A DNA stretch of 64,000 bases from Sphingomonas glacialis (GCF_014653575.1 NZ_BNAQ01000001.1:744001-808000), one strand, 5' to 3'. Numbered from the stretch's first letter, positions 36,365 through 45,573 are shown. Numbers and translations: made by a program. The notes: a model not told the origin generated them from the letters alone.

Positions 36365-36820
36365 CTAGGAGACCTCCGCCTCGGCGGTCGCGAGAACGCC
36401 GACGAGATGCTGCACCGTCGCGCGGAGATCGGAAAGTTCGGCCGCCGACAGGCCGAGCCCGCTCGCCAAGGTCTGCGGCACCGCGCGCGCGGCGTCGCGC
36501 AAGGCCACGCCCTGTGCGGTCACGCCGACCAACACGCGACGTTCGTCGGTGGCGTCGCGCTGGCGCGTCACCAGCCCGGCGCTCTCCATTCGCTTGAGCA
36601 GCGGCGTCAGCGTGCCGCTATCGAGATGCAGCCGCTCGCCGACTGCGCCGACGCTTTGCGGCGCCTGCTCCCACAGCACGAGCATCACCAGATATTGCGG
36701 ATAGGTGAGCCCAAGCTCGGCGAGCACGGGGCGATACAGCCGACCGAACAGATTGGAGGCGGCGTAGAGCGGGAAGCAGACCTGTCGGTCGAGCCGCAGG
36801 AAATCGTCGTCTTCGCGCAT
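36365..36820 (-). CDS. ohrR: OhrR-type MarR regulator of organic peroxide response
   Basis: A winged-helix repressor, 151 residues. ATG 36820 follows GGAGG. The N-terminal DRQVCFPLYAAS carries the peroxide-sensing Cys (C15), followed by a dimer helix and the MarR DNA-binding domain (SVGAVGERLHLDSGTLTPLLKRMESAGL, then the wing with RDATDERRVLV). Oxidation of this Cys releases the repressor in relatives. It is 17 bases downstream of ohr and in the same direction, so it is auto-regulated from the operator at 37298. Confidence 0.92.
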   Translation of the reverse strand: MREDDDFLRLDRQVCFPLYAASNLFGRLYRPVLAELGLTYPQYLVMLVLWEQAPQSVGAVGERLHLDSGTLTPLLKRMESAGLVTRQRDATDERRVLVGVTAQGVALRDAARAVPQTLASGLGLSAAELSDLRATVQHLVGVLATAEAEVS

Positions 36821-36837
36821 CGCCGCCTCCGTGTGCG

Positions 36838-37263
36838 TCACTTGGTGGTGACGGTGATCTTGACGTCGATATTGCCCTTTACCGCGTTCGAATAGGGGCA
36901 CACCGCATGCGCTTGCGCGACGAGCGCCTCGGCAGCGGCCTGATCGAGCCCGGTGATCGTCACGTCGAGTGCGACCGACAGGACGAAGCCACCCGAAGCA
37001 TTGGGCGACAGGCCGACCTCTGCGACGACAAAGATGTCGTCATCCTTGACCTTCTGCGGCTTGCTGCGGCCGACATGGATCACCGCATTCTCGAAGCAAG
37101 CGGCATAGCCCGCGGCGAACAGTTGCTCGGGATTCGTCGCGCCGCCCTTGCCGCCGAGTGCGGCCGGCATCGCAAGCTGAAGGTCGAGCAAGCCGTCGTC
37201 GCTGCGAATCGTGCCGCTGCGGCCGCCGACTGCGGTTACCTTGGTGCTGTAGAGCGTGCTCAT
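36838..37263 (-). CDS. ohr: Organic hydroperoxide reductase Ohr
   Basis: Thiol peroxidase of 141 residues that reduces organic hydroperoxides using lipoylated proteins. Catalytic cysteines are C56 (AACFENAV) and C122 (AVCPYSNAV), with the supporting Arg (TIRSDDG, R20) and Glu (NPEQLF, E46 or so). Full length and intact. It leads the ohr-ohrR operon. Confidence 0.95.
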   Translation of the reverse strand: MSTLYSTKVTAVGGRSGTIRSDDGLLDLQLAMPAALGGKGGATNPEQLFAAGYAACFENAVIHVGRSKPQKVKDDDIFVVAEVGLSPNASGGFVLSVALDVTITGLDQAAAEALVAQAHAVCPYSNAVKGNIDVKITVTTK

Positions 37264-37297
37264 CGTGGGTCTCCTGAAGTGAGGATCGGGGAAGCAG

Positions 37298-37317
37298 TTA
37301 TATTGTGTGCAATATAA
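37298..37317. promoter_or_regulatory. OhrR operator
   Basis: TTATATTG-TGTG-CAATATAA is a perfect inverted repeat with eight-base arms, 35 bases before the ohr start and 86 before the divergent frnE-like gene. Its ATTG-N4-CAAT core fits OhrR/MarR sites. It may repress both directions. Confidence 0.75.
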
Positions 37318-37402
37318 TTTGATACAAGTGAGTTCCGCCCCTGTTTTTGCGTTGCCCAGTCCCCACATCGCCTTTCAACACTCCAACCGCAGATGGTGCC
37401 CT

Positions 37403-38047
37403 ATGCCCAAGCCAATGAAGATCGATTTCGTTTCAGACGTGTCCTGCCCGTGGTGCATCATCGGGTTGCGCGCGCTCGAGGACGCGCTCGCGCGGACGAG
37501 CGACGTGGTCGATGCCGAAATCACCTTCCAGCCGTTCGAACTCAATCCGCAGATGGGCAAGGACGGCCAGAACATCGGTGAGCATATCGCCGAGAAATAT
37601 GGCGCGACGCCCGAGCAATCCGCCGCCAACCGCGCGACGATCCGCGAGCGCGCCGCCGATCTCGGTTTCACGATGGCGATGGGCGCTGACAGCCGCATCT
37701 ACAATACTTTCGACGCCCACCGCTTGCTCCACTGGGCCGAGCTCGAAGGCAAGCAAGGAGACCTCAAGCGCGCGTTGTTCCAAGCGTATTTCACCGATCA
37801 GCAGGATCCCTCGGACCATGCCGTCCTGGTCGCGCTCGCCGAAAAGGTCGGGCTCGATCGGGCACGCGCCGCGGAAATCCTGGAGAGCGACGCCTATGCC
37901 CGCGAAGTCCGCGCCGCCGAGCAGCTCTGGCAATCGCGCGGCATCTCCTCCGTCCCCGCGATCATCATCAACGATCGTCACTTGATCTCGGGCGGCCAGC
38001 CGACCGAACTGTTCGAGCGCGCGATCCGCGAAATCGCTGCCGCCTGA
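37403..38047 (+). CDS. DsbA-family thiol oxidoreductase (FrnE-like)
   Basis: A cytoplasmic thioredoxin-fold protein of 214 residues with helical insertion, as in FrnE and 2-hydroxychromene-2-carboxylate isomerase relatives. MKIDFVSDVSCPWCIIGLRAL contains the redox CPWC. The C-terminal cis-Pro region SSVPAIIINDRHLISGGQP is intact. FrnE proteins take part in thiol and oxidative-stress responses. It is divergent from ohr across the OhrR operator and is followed 28 bases later by an old yellow enzyme gene, so both may be peroxide- or electrophile-induced. Confidence 0.9.
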   Translation: MPKPMKIDFVSDVSCPWCIIGLRALEDALARTSDVVDAEITFQPFELNPQMGKDGQNIGEHIAEKYGATPEQSAANRATIRERAADLGFTMAMGADSRIYNTFDAHRLLHWAELEGKQGDLKRALFQAYFTDQQDPSDHAVLVALAEKVGLDRARAAEILESDAYAREVRAAEQLWQSRGISSVPAIIINDRHLISGGQPTELFERAIREIAAA

Positions 38048-38075
38048 TCCCCCTCACCGACCGAAAGACACACAA

Positions 38076-39161
38076 ATGGCTACCCTGTTCGACAGCTACA
38101 CGCTCGGCACGATCCCGCTTGCCAATCGCATCGTGATGGCCCCGCTCACGCGTAACCGCGCGGCGGCGGGCTTCGTCCCCGGCCCGTTCGCCGCCGACTA
38201 TTATGCGCAGCGCGCCACCGCCGGCCTGCTCATCGCCGAGGCGACGCAGGTGTCGCAGCAAGGCCAGGGCTATCAGGACACGCCCGGCATCTACACCGAC
38301 GCGCAAGTCGAAGGCTGGCGCTTCGTGACCGACCGCGTCCACGCGGCGGGCGGCAAGATCTTCCTCCAGCTGTGGCATGTCGGGCGCATCTCGCATGTCG
38401 ACCTCCAGCCCAACGGCGGTGCGCCGGTCGCGCCCTCGGCGATCCGCGCGGAGGCGAAGACCTTCGTCGGCAATGCCTTTGTCGACACCTCGACGCCGCG
38501 CGCGCTCGAGCTCGACGAGATGCCCGGCATTGTCGAGGACTTCCGCCGCGCGGCTGCCAACGCGATCCGTGCCGGTTTCGACGGCGCCGAGGTGCACGGC
38601 GCCAATGGCTATCTGCTCGACCAGTTCGCCAAGGACGGCGCGAACCACCGGACCGACGCGTATGGCGGCAGCATCGAGAACCGCGCACGGCTGATGCTCG
38701 AGGTGACCAAGGCGGTCGTCGCCGAGGTCGGTGCCGATCGCACCGGCATCCGCATTTCGCCGGTCTCGCCTGCAAGCGGCGTTTCGGACAGCAACCCGCA
38801 GCCGCTGTTCGACTATATCGTCGATGCGCTGAGCGCGCTGGACCTGGTCTATCTCCATGTGATCGAGGGTGCGACGGGCGGCGATCGCGATTTCGCGCCG
38901 TTCGATTACGCCTCGCTGCGCCGCCGTTTCGCCAACACCTATATGGCGAATAACGGCTACACGCTCGAACTCGCCACCAAGGCAGTCGAGTCGAATACTG
39001 CCGATCTGATCGCATTCGGGCAGCCGTACATCGCCAATCCCGATCTGGTCGAGCGCTTCAAGCAGCATGCGCCGCTCAACACGATCGATCAGGCCACGCT
39101 CTATGGCGGTGGGGCGAAGGGCTACACCGACTATCCGACGCTCGCCGAGCAAAACGCCTGA
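38076..39161 (+). CDS. Old yellow enzyme family alkene reductase (NemA-like)
   Basis: FMN- and NADPH-dependent enoate reductase, 361 residues. It starts MATLFDSYTLGTIPLANRIVMAPLTRNRA. Substrate-binding His and Asn are in AEVHGANGYLLDQF, followed by NHRTDAYGGSIENRAR, and the FMN phosphate loop is in LIAFGQPYIANPDL. Relatives reduce N-ethylmaleimide, nitro-esters and unsaturated carbonyls. It probably shares a transcript with the FrnE-like gene. Confidence 0.93.
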   Translation: MATLFDSYTLGTIPLANRIVMAPLTRNRAAAGFVPGPFAADYYAQRATAGLLIAEATQVSQQGQGYQDTPGIYTDAQVEGWRFVTDRVHAAGGKIFLQLWHVGRISHVDLQPNGGAPVAPSAIRAEAKTFVGNAFVDTSTPRALELDEMPGIVEDFRRAAANAIRAGFDGAEVHGANGYLLDQFAKDGANHRTDAYGGSIENRARLMLEVTKAVVAEVGADRTGIRISPVSPASGVSDSNPQPLFDYIVDALSALDLVYLHVIEGATGGDRDFAPFDYASLRRRFANTYMANNGYTLELATKAVESNTADLIAFGQPYIANPDLVERFKQHAPLNTIDQATLYGGGAKGYTDYPTLAEQNA

Positions 39162-39200
39162 CGGGTGGCGGGGCCGGCGCAGTGCCGGCCCCGCTTGCAT

Positions 39201-40118
39201 TTAGGTGAGCGAGCCGCTCCGGATCAGGTCGCAGACATCGTCCGCGACTTGATTGTTCGCGCCGAGCCGCTCGATCAACTGCGCCGCGCGGCTGCCGCGC
39301 AGTCCGGCAATGGTCAGCGTCTTGTCGCGGACATAGGTGTAGACCCCGCTCACCGCGAACGCCGACGCATAGGCGATATGCGCCTTCTGCGCGTCCATCG
39401 TCGCGCGGAACGCTTCGGTTTCGAAGAAGGCGCGCCGCGTCATCGGCGTCTCGAACGCGATCTCGACCACGGCAATCGTCGTCCGCTCGGGCGGCACCTG
39501 ATGGTCGACATTGGGGGCGGGCGGTGCCGGCTCGGCATTGTCATAGGTCTGCGGAAGATGCAGCCGCAGCTTCAGCACCGCTGGCTCCGCCGCAAGCGTT
39601 TCGGCAAAATTGCTCATGAAGTCGCCGAACGCCTTCGCGTCGGTCCCGGCCGCGCCGAAATGGACGTGGATCCGGTCGATCCCGTCATCGCCATTGGGAA
39701 CCGGGTCGGGCAAGCGGTCGACCAAAGTGCGCGACCCGTCCGGCAGAGCGTATGCGACGGTCGCGGCGAACATGTTCTGCTCGTCGGCGAAGAGGATCGA
39801 GCTCGCTGCGTTGAACACGCCCTGATCGTCCGCCGACAAGAAGCCGATCTCGACCCCACCATCGAGTTCATAGTCGGGGAACGGCGCGATCCCGTCGACT
39901 TCCGGCCAGAGATGCGCATCCTGCTCGCGGTCGAAATGGTTCTGAACGTACCAGCCGAGCCCGGCAATACGCGAGCAGAGCGGGCCATGGACGTCCCGCC
40001 AATAGGTCGCAAACACGTCGTGCGGCACGCGCGGGCGGCGCAGGACGGTGGTGTAGCTGTTGATCGCGATGCCGGCATCGCGCGCGGCATAATCGGTGGT
40101 GATCGAAACCTTGGGCAT
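39201..40118 (-). CDS. EthD-domain protein
   Basis: A 305-residue protein with two dimeric alpha/beta-barrel-like halves. The first has HDVFATYWRDVHGPLCSRI and VQNHFDREQ, the His-Gly-Pro pattern of EthD-type domains; the second repeats a similar layout around RIHVHFGAAGTDAKAFGDF. EthD proteins assist degradation pathways, but the reaction is unclear. No signal peptide. It lies 29 bases after the MFS transporter on the same strand and is presumably co-transcribed, under control of the divergent LysR regulator. Confidence 0.7.
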   Translation of the reverse strand: MPKVSITTDYAARDAGIAINSYTTVLRRPRVPHDVFATYWRDVHGPLCSRIAGLGWYVQNHFDREQDAHLWPEVDGIAPFPDYELDGGVEIGFLSADDQGVFNAASSILFADEQNMFAATVAYALPDGSRTLVDRLPDPVPNGDDGIDRIHVHFGAAGTDAKAFGDFMSNFAETLAAEPAVLKLRLHLPQTYDNAEPAPPAPNVDHQVPPERTTIAVVEIAFETPMTRRAFFETEAFRATMDAQKAHIAYASAFAVSGVYTYVRDKTLTIAGLRGSRAAQLIERLGANNQVADDVCDLIRSGSLT

Positions 40119-40147
40119 GACGATACTCCTGAAAAGCGGTGGGGGCT

Positions 40148-41356
40148 TTATGCGGCGGCGCGCGCTGGCCTGAGCCGACCGACCAGCGCCGCAACGATCG
40201 CGGCAAGCACGGCGATGGCCGCTGCGACATAGCCGACCGTACCCAGCCCGAGATGCTGGATCACCGACCCGCCGATGATCGCGCCGAGCCCGATCCCGGC
40301 ATTCGCCATCGACACGTTGAGCGTGCCCGCAAGCGCCTGCGCATGGCTCGCCGACTGCATCACGCGGACCTGGCAGATGGGATAGAGCGCCGTATTGGCG
40401 ATCCCCCACACCGCAATCGCCACCGCGAGCCAGAGATGCGAGCCCGCCACCAGCGTCGTCGCCGCCATGCCGATCGCGAGCACGAGCGCCGTGACCGCGG
40501 TCACCATCAGCGGCCCACGCCCGACGAATTGTCCGCCCAGCCAGTTGCCACCCAGCCCGACGACGCCGAAGCCCATCAGCCACCAGCCGACTTGCCCGAC
40601 CGGGATCTTCGCGATCTGCTCGAGCGTGTCGGCGAGATAGGTATAGGCGGTGAACATCGCGGTAAAGACGATCACCGACAGCACGACATTGCCGAGGAAA
40701 TACGGGTCCTTGAGGATCCGCGCCTGCTCGGCGAGTTTCACGCGCGCCGGCCGCGCCAGCGTCGGCATCACCACGAACAGCAATACCGCCATCACCAGCG
40801 ACAGCCCCGCCAGCCCCCAGAACGTCCCGCGCCAGCCGAACGCGGTCGAGGCGAGCGTGCCGATCGGAATGCCGAGCACCATCGCGCCCGAAATCCCGAG
40901 ATAGACATTGGCGACGGCTCTGCCGGCCTTTTCGGGCCCGGCGAGCTCGCCCGCAGTCTCGCTCGCCGTGCCCCAGAACACCGGCAGTGCGAGCGCTGGA
41001 AGGAAGCGCGCGAGCCCGAGGATCCAGATGTCGGGCGCGGCCGCGGCAAGCGCGTTGGCGCCGGCGAAGATCACCAGGATCGTGACGAACAGCCGCTTGC
41101 GCTCGAAATGCGAGAGCAGTGCCGTCAGGAACGGCCCCGCCAGCATCACCGTGAAAGCGAACAGCGTAACGAGTTGACCCGCGGTCGAGATCGAGATCCC
41201 GAGATCGCGCGACAGGCTCGGCAGCAGCCCGACGATGATGAATTCGGTCGTCACGATCACGAACGCCGAGACGGCAAGCAGCAGCACCGCGAGCCCGCGC
41301 CCCGCCGATGGGACCGCGGGCGGCGCTGCGAGATGGGGATGGACGACGGACGACAT
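40148..41356 (-). CDS. MFS transporter (sugar-efflux / AraJ-like)
   Basis: Twelve-helix drug or solute:H+ antiporter, 402 residues. ATG 41356 follows AGGAGCTGCCC. The first helix region is GLAVLLLAVSAFVIVTTEFIIVGLLPSLSRDLG, typical of the AraJ/YdhP/SotB group, and the loop 2-3 motif (LLSHFERKRLF) is present. It is divergent from a LysR-type regulator with an inverted repeat in between. Substrate unknown. Confidence 0.9.
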   Translation of the reverse strand: MSSVVHPHLAAPPAVPSAGRGLAVLLLAVSAFVIVTTEFIIVGLLPSLSRDLGISISTAGQLVTLFAFTVMLAGPFLTALLSHFERKRLFVTILVIFAGANALAAAAPDIWILGLARFLPALALPVFWGTASETAGELAGPEKAGRAVANVYLGISGAMVLGIPIGTLASTAFGWRGTFWGLAGLSLVMAVLLFVVMPTLARPARVKLAEQARILKDPYFLGNVVLSVIVFTAMFTAYTYLADTLEQIAKIPVGQVGWWLMGFGVVGLGGNWLGGQFVGRGPLMVTAVTALVLAIGMAATTLVAGSHLWLAVAIAVWGIANTALYPICQVRVMQSASHAQALAGTLNVSMANAGIGLGAIIGGSVIQHLGLGTVGYVAAAIAVLAAIVAALVGRLRPARAAA

Positions 41357-41401
41357 GGGCAGCTCCTGTTCAGCCGCCTCTAACGCGCGACGGAAAGTTC
41401 A

Positions 41402-41433
41402 GTCGCACGGCGTTTTTTCCATTATGGTGCGAC
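41402..41433. promoter_or_regulatory. Inverted repeat between LysR and MFS genes
   Basis: GTCGCAC (41402-41408) and GTGCGAC (41427-41433) are exact reverse complements separated by 18 bases in the divergent promoter region. It is a good candidate LysR binding site. Inference from position and symmetry. Confidence 0.45.
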
Positions 41434-41445
41434 AGAAATTCCAGA

Positions 41446-42366
41446 ATGGAGCTAGGTTTGATCCCGTCCGAACGTCTCAAGGGCATCGAAGCATTTGTCT
41501 GCGCGGCCGATGCCGGCAGCTTCACCGCCGCCGGCGCACGCCTCAACCTCACCAACTCGGCGGTCAGCAAGAGCGTCGCGCGGCTCGAGGCGCGGCTCGG
41601 CAGCCGCTTGTTCGACCGTACGACGCGCCGTCTCGCCTTGACCGACGCCGGCGCGGCCTTTTACGAAACCTGCGCGCGCGTGCTCGGCGACCTCGCCGAC
41701 GCCGAGGCGGTGCTCGCCGCGCAGCGCTCCGAGATCGTCGGGCGGCTCAAGCTCGACGTGCCGGTGGCATTCGGGCGGATGCAAGTGATGCCGGTCTTGC
41801 TCGCCTTCGCAGAACAGCATCCCGGCGTGCGCCCGGTCGTCACCTTCACCGATCGCGTGGTCGACATCATCGAGGAAAGCGTCGACGTCGCGATCCGGAT
41901 CGGCGGCTCGGAGGTTTGGGCGGACAATCTCGGGCACCGCTATCTCGGGCGCGAGCGCGTGATCTTCTGCGCGGCGCCCGGGTATCTTGCGCGCCGCGGC
42001 ACGCCGGCTTCGGTCGAGGCGCTCACCGCGCTCGACTGCATTCTCTACGGCCGCGCCGACGGCAGCACGATCGCATGGCGCTTCGCCGATACTGCGGGCG
42101 CGATCGAACAGCGGACGATGGACGGGCGGATCGTGCTCGGCAGCGCCGAGGCGCAGGTCGGCGCGGTCAAGGCGGGCTTCGGGGTCGCGCAGCTGGCGAC
42201 CTGGCTGATCAAGGACGAGCTCGCGCGTGGCGAACTGATCGAGATCCTCCCCGAACTGGCGACGATCGGGCTGCCGCTGCATCTCGTCTGGCCGCGCAGC
42301 CGCCAGCTCAGTCCGAAGGTCGATGCGCTGATCGAGGCGCTGACCGCCGGCCTCGAGATCGCCTGA
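41446..42366 (+). CDS. LysR-family transcriptional regulator
   Basis: A 306-residue LTTR. The helix-turn-helix lies in the first 65 residues (LKGIEAFVCAADAGSFTAAGARLNLTNSAVSKSVARLE). The effector domain runs from about residue 95 (GRLKLDVPVAFGR) to the end and resembles the group that controls divergent oxidoreductase or MFS genes. ATG 41446 is used; an in-frame TTG at 41458 is an alternative. It probably controls the MFS-EthD operon on the other strand. Confidence 0.92.
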   Translation: MELGLIPSERLKGIEAFVCAADAGSFTAAGARLNLTNSAVSKSVARLEARLGSRLFDRTTRRLALTDAGAAFYETCARVLGDLADAEAVLAAQRSEIVGRLKLDVPVAFGRMQVMPVLLAFAEQHPGVRPVVTFTDRVVDIIEESVDVAIRIGGSEVWADNLGHRYLGRERVIFCAAPGYLARRGTPASVEALTALDCILYGRADGSTIAWRFADTAGAIEQRTMDGRIVLGSAEAQVGAVKAGFGVAQLATWLIKDELARGELIEILPELATIGLPLHLVWPRSRQLSPKVDALIEALTAGLEIA

Positions 42367-42383
42367 CCGGCATCCTGGCGAAA

Positions 42384-42411
42384 AAAAGGGCGACCCGAGG
42401 GCCGCCCTTTT
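42384..42411. terminator. Bidirectional rho-independent terminator
   Basis: AAAAGGGCGACCC and GGGCCGCCCTTTT form a long stem with A and T runs on both sides, between the convergent LysR gene and the TPR protein gene. Confidence 0.8.
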
Positions 42412-42433
42412 CGCTTCACGTCTCAGACGATCC

Positions 42434-43723
42434 TCATGCAGCCGTCGGCGGCGCATCGACGAACACCGTCCACAGCCGCGCGATTGCCTTGTTGGGCTCG
42501 GCCGCGACCTTGGCGAGCGTCGTCTTGGCGGCGGCACGATCTCCCGACAGCGCGAGCGCCATCCCGAGGTGGAGGTTGTTGCGGTCGGCGTCGGGTGCGC
42601 CCTTGGTCTCGCACAGGCGGTACATCTCGATCGCCTTGGCGTAGTTGCGCGTGCCGAAATAGGCGTCGCCGGCCTGCTGCGCGAGATCGCCCTTCGGGGC
42701 GCCCATCGCGTTCTTTTCCTTGATGGCGAGCGAAGAACTGCCCGCGATCCCGGTCTTGGCGCGCGTCTGCAGCTCGGTCGCGGTGATGTTGCCCTTGGGG
42801 ATCACGCCCGACGCGAGACCCTCGTCGATCACGGTCTTGGCTTCGTTGGGCAGGCCGATCGTCAGCGCGGCATCGGCATAGTCGATATATTCGCGCTGGC
42901 CGGCCTGGCTCTTGGTCGCCCACAGCAAGCGGAACAGATCGATCCGGTTCTTGCTGTACTTGACCGCCGCCGGGCCCTGGAAGCCGAAGGTGTAGATCGC
43001 ACCGCGCCAGTTCGGCGCCGTGCCATATTCGGTCAGCCAAGCTGCGGTCCAGGCATCGGCCTGTTCGGTCAGGCCGGCCTTGGTCAGACGCGTGAAGGCA
43101 TATTTATACCAGGCCTCGGGCGCCTTGCGGCCAGCGGCCTTCTCGGCTTTCACTGCAGCTTCGAGATCGGCGGTGCCGCCAGCGACGTCGCCGGCTTCGA
43201 CCTTCGAGCGCGCGATGTTGAGCTGGAGGTCGGCATCGGTCGCGCCGAGCTCGCGTGCCTTCATATAGTCTTGCGCCGCCAGCTTATAATCCTTGGTCGC
43301 AAACGCGAAACCGGCGCGCTCGTTATAGCGAATGCCGAGTTCGGTCTTCGGCGTCGCGGGATTGGCGATGATCGCGTCGAGCGGCGGGGTCAGCGCGGCG
43401 ACGCGCTGGGTTTCGGGCTGGCCGGCGGTCTGCGCATTGATCAGCGCGAGGCGCAGACCCGAGGCGAGGTACTTTTCATAGTCGCTCTTGGCAGCGGCAT
43501 CGAGCGCGTCGAGCGACGCTGCTGCCTTCACCAGATCCTTCGGGGTCGCGTTCATCGCGGTCTGCACTTCGACCGCGGCAGCGCGCGCTTCCTTCGACAG
43601 GCTCGGCGCGGCCGCATCGGCGGCCTTTTCCTTCTTTGCGGCGAAGGCGGGGGCGACGAGCGCCGCGCCGTTCATGCCGACGACAAGCGTGGCAGCCAAA
43701 GCGATTTTCGAGACCATCTTCAT
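42434..43723 (-). CDS. Exported TPR-repeat protein of unknown function
   Basis: A 429-residue protein with a signal peptide ending at APAFAA, then an Ala/Lys-rich stretch and helical repeats of tetratricopeptide type (for example RAGFAFATKDYKLAAQDYMKAREL, and GDAYFGTRNYAKAIEMYRLCE near the end). No catalytic motif is visible. Probably a periplasmic scaffold, conserved in sphingomonads by my impression. It is alone on its transcript. Confidence 0.8.
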   Translation of the reverse strand: MKMVSKIALAATLVVGMNGAALVAPAFAAKKEKAADAAAPSLSKEARAAAVEVQTAMNATPKDLVKAAASLDALDAAAKSDYEKYLASGLRLALINAQTAGQPETQRVAALTPPLDAIIANPATPKTELGIRYNERAGFAFATKDYKLAAQDYMKARELGATDADLQLNIARSKVEAGDVAGGTADLEAAVKAEKAAGRKAPEAWYKYAFTRLTKAGLTEQADAWTAAWLTEYGTAPNWRGAIYTFGFQGPAAVKYSKNRIDLFRLLWATKSQAGQREYIDYADAALTIGLPNEAKTVIDEGLASGVIPKGNITATELQTRAKTGIAGSSSLAIKEKNAMGAPKGDLAQQAGDAYFGTRNYAKAIEMYRLCETKGAPDADRNNLHLGMALALSGDRAAAKTTLAKVAAEPNKAIARLWTVFVDAPPTAA

Positions 43724-43905
43724 TGTCGAACTCTCCTCTTGCCGCGCGGCCGCGCGCGGCGGATTGCTGCCGCCGCTCTAACGCCGCGGGGTATACCGTC
43801 AAGCGACGGCAGTAGTGTCACCGCGACTGAACACCGCTTGAACCCGATATATCCCTGACGCGAGACTCTTTGACGCATTCGCGGCGGAAGCTTAACGGCG
43901 GGGCG

Positions 43906-44658
43906 ATGATCGCCTTGCTCTCCCCCGCCAAGACGCTCGATTACGAGAGTCCCCTGCCCGCCCTCACGCCGACGACGCCGCGCTTCGTGGCCGAGGCCGA
44001 ATCGCTCGCCAAATCGGCGGCGAACCTGTCGCAGAAACGGCTGTCCGAGCTGATGCATATCTCGCCCAAGCTCGCCAAGCTCAACGCCGACCGCTTCGCC
44101 GGTTTCGCCGATGCGCCCGAGCGCCCCGCGCTGTTCGCCTTCGCCGGCGACGTCTATACCGGCTTTGAGGCGCAGACGCTCGACGAGCCCGCGATCGCCT
44201 TTGCGCAGGATCATGTGCGGATGCTGTCGGGGTTGTACGGCCTGCTCCGCCCGCTCGACGCGATGAAGCCGTATCGCCTCGAGATGGGGACGCGCTGGGC
44301 ACCACGCCGCCACAGCCTGTACGAATGGTGGGGCGACCGCATTGCCGCCGCGGTGCGCGAGGAGGTCGCGGACGAGGGATCGGGCGTCGTCCTCAATCTC
44401 GCCAGCCAGGAATATTTCGGCGCGGTGCTCGGCAAGCTCGACGGCGTGCGCGTCATCGACGTCGATTTCCGCGAGCCTGGCCCCGATGGCCCGCGTTTCG
44501 TCAGCTTCCACGCCAAAAAGGCACGTGGACTCGTCGCGCGCTGGCTGTGCGAGCATCGTATCACGGAGATCGACGACATGAAGGGTTTCGACACCGACGG
44601 CTATCGTTTCGACAAGGCCGAGAGCACGGCCGACCGCTGGCGGTTCGCGCGGTCATGA
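43906..44658 (+). CDS. yaaA: YaaA-family peroxide stress protein
   Basis: A 250-residue YaaA/DUF328 protein; in E. coli it limits intracellular iron and DNA damage during peroxide stress and binds DNA. The start MIALLSPAKTLDYES is the family signature. FAGDVYTGFEAQTL, RMLSGLYGLLRPLDAMKPYRLEMGT and VVLNLASQEYF follow at the usual places, with the C-terminal FVSFHAKKARGLVARW. ATG 43906 follows a GGCGGGG stretch. The next gene overlaps by four bases. Confidence 0.94.
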   Translation: MIALLSPAKTLDYESPLPALTPTTPRFVAEAESLAKSAANLSQKRLSELMHISPKLAKLNADRFAGFADAPERPALFAFAGDVYTGFEAQTLDEPAIAFAQDHVRMLSGLYGLLRPLDAMKPYRLEMGTRWAPRRHSLYEWWGDRIAAAVREEVADEGSGVVLNLASQEYFGAVLGKLDGVRVIDVDFREPGPDGPRFVSFHAKKARGLVARWLCEHRITEIDDMKGFDTDGYRFDKAESTADRWRFARS

Positions 44659-45353
44659 GCGGCGCGGCCGTCATCATCGGCGCCTCGGGCGGGATCGGCG
44701 CAGCGTTCGAAGCGGCGCTGATCGAGGAAGGCGCGTACGACGTCGTCCACGGTTTCGCGCGGTCGCGCACCGGCGCGCAGCATCTCGATCTGACCGACGA
44801 GGCGAGCATCGCGGCAGCGGCAGCGCACGTCGCCAAGGGCCCGGCTCCCACGCTGGTGATCGTCGCGACCGGTATCCTCCACGCCGACGCGCGTGGCCCG
44901 GAAAAGGCGCTGCGCGAGCTCGATCCGGCATGGCTGGCGCGCGTCCACGCGATCAACGCGATCGGCCCGGCACTCGTCGCCAAGCATTTCTTGCCGATTA
45001 CACCCAAGACCGGCCGCAACGTCTTCGCGGCCTTGTCGGCGCGCGTCGGGAGCATTTCGGACAACAAGATGGGCGGCTGGCACGGGTATCGTGCGTCGAA
45101 GGCCGCGCTCAACATGCTGGTGCGTACCATCGCGATCGAGGAAAAGCGCCGCAACGACCGAGCCATCGTCGTCGCGCTGCATCCGGGCACGGTCGACACC
45201 GCGCTGTCCAAGCCGTTCCAGGGCAATGTCCAGCCCGGCCGGCTGTTCGACACCGAGCGCGCCGCGCTGCAACTGCTCGACGTGATCGAGGAATTGAAGG
45301 CGCCCGATACCGGCAAGCTGTTCGATTTCGAAGGCAAGGAAGTGCCCTTCTAA
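44655..45353 (+). CDS. Short-chain dehydrogenase/reductase (CsgA C-factor-like)
   Basis: A 232-residue SDR of the group related to Myxococcus C-factor. The nucleotide-binding motif is IIGASGGIGAAF; the catalytic Ser (ALSARVGSISDN) and the Y-x-x-x-K (GYRASKAAL) are present. ATG 44655 overlaps the yaaA stop (ATGA), so the pair is coupled. Substrate unknown. Confidence 0.9.
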   Translation: MSGAAVIIGASGGIGAAFEAALIEEGAYDVVHGFARSRTGAQHLDLTDEASIAAAAAHVAKGPAPTLVIVATGILHADARGPEKALRELDPAWLARVHAINAIGPALVAKHFLPITPKTGRNVFAALSARVGSISDNKMGGWHGYRASKAALNMLVRTIAIEEKRRNDRAIVVALHPGTVDTALSKPFQGNVQPGRLFDTERAALQLLDVIEELKAPDTGKLFDFEGKEVPF

Positions 45354-45374
45354 GCCAACGGGGTGCTCTCCCGC

Positions 45375-45455
45375 CCGTTCGCCCTGAGCCTGTCGAAGGG
45401 CGCCGCTCCCCAAGTGCCGGTGCAAGCGGGGCTTCGACGGGCTCAGCCCGAACGG
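45375..45455. repeat. REP-like inverted repeat
   Basis: CCGTTCGCCCTGAGCCTGTC and its reverse complement near 45432-45455 form a long imperfect palindrome of a type widespread in sphingomonad genomes. It sits after the SDR gene and may stop transcription. Confidence 0.75.
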
Positions 45456-45573
45456 TATAGGAGCCGCCGCTCCATGACGAACTTGTCATCGTCGACCCAT
45501 TGATATGGTCGCAAATCGGCCGCATTCTCCCGACCATCGCGCATAACGCTCGAAGGTTTTTGAGGGGACCGTC

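Noticed and set aside
38230..39015. Arg/Ser-rich minus-strand frame opposite the old yellow enzyme
   Set aside because: Typical frame-shifted translation of GC-rich coding DNA.
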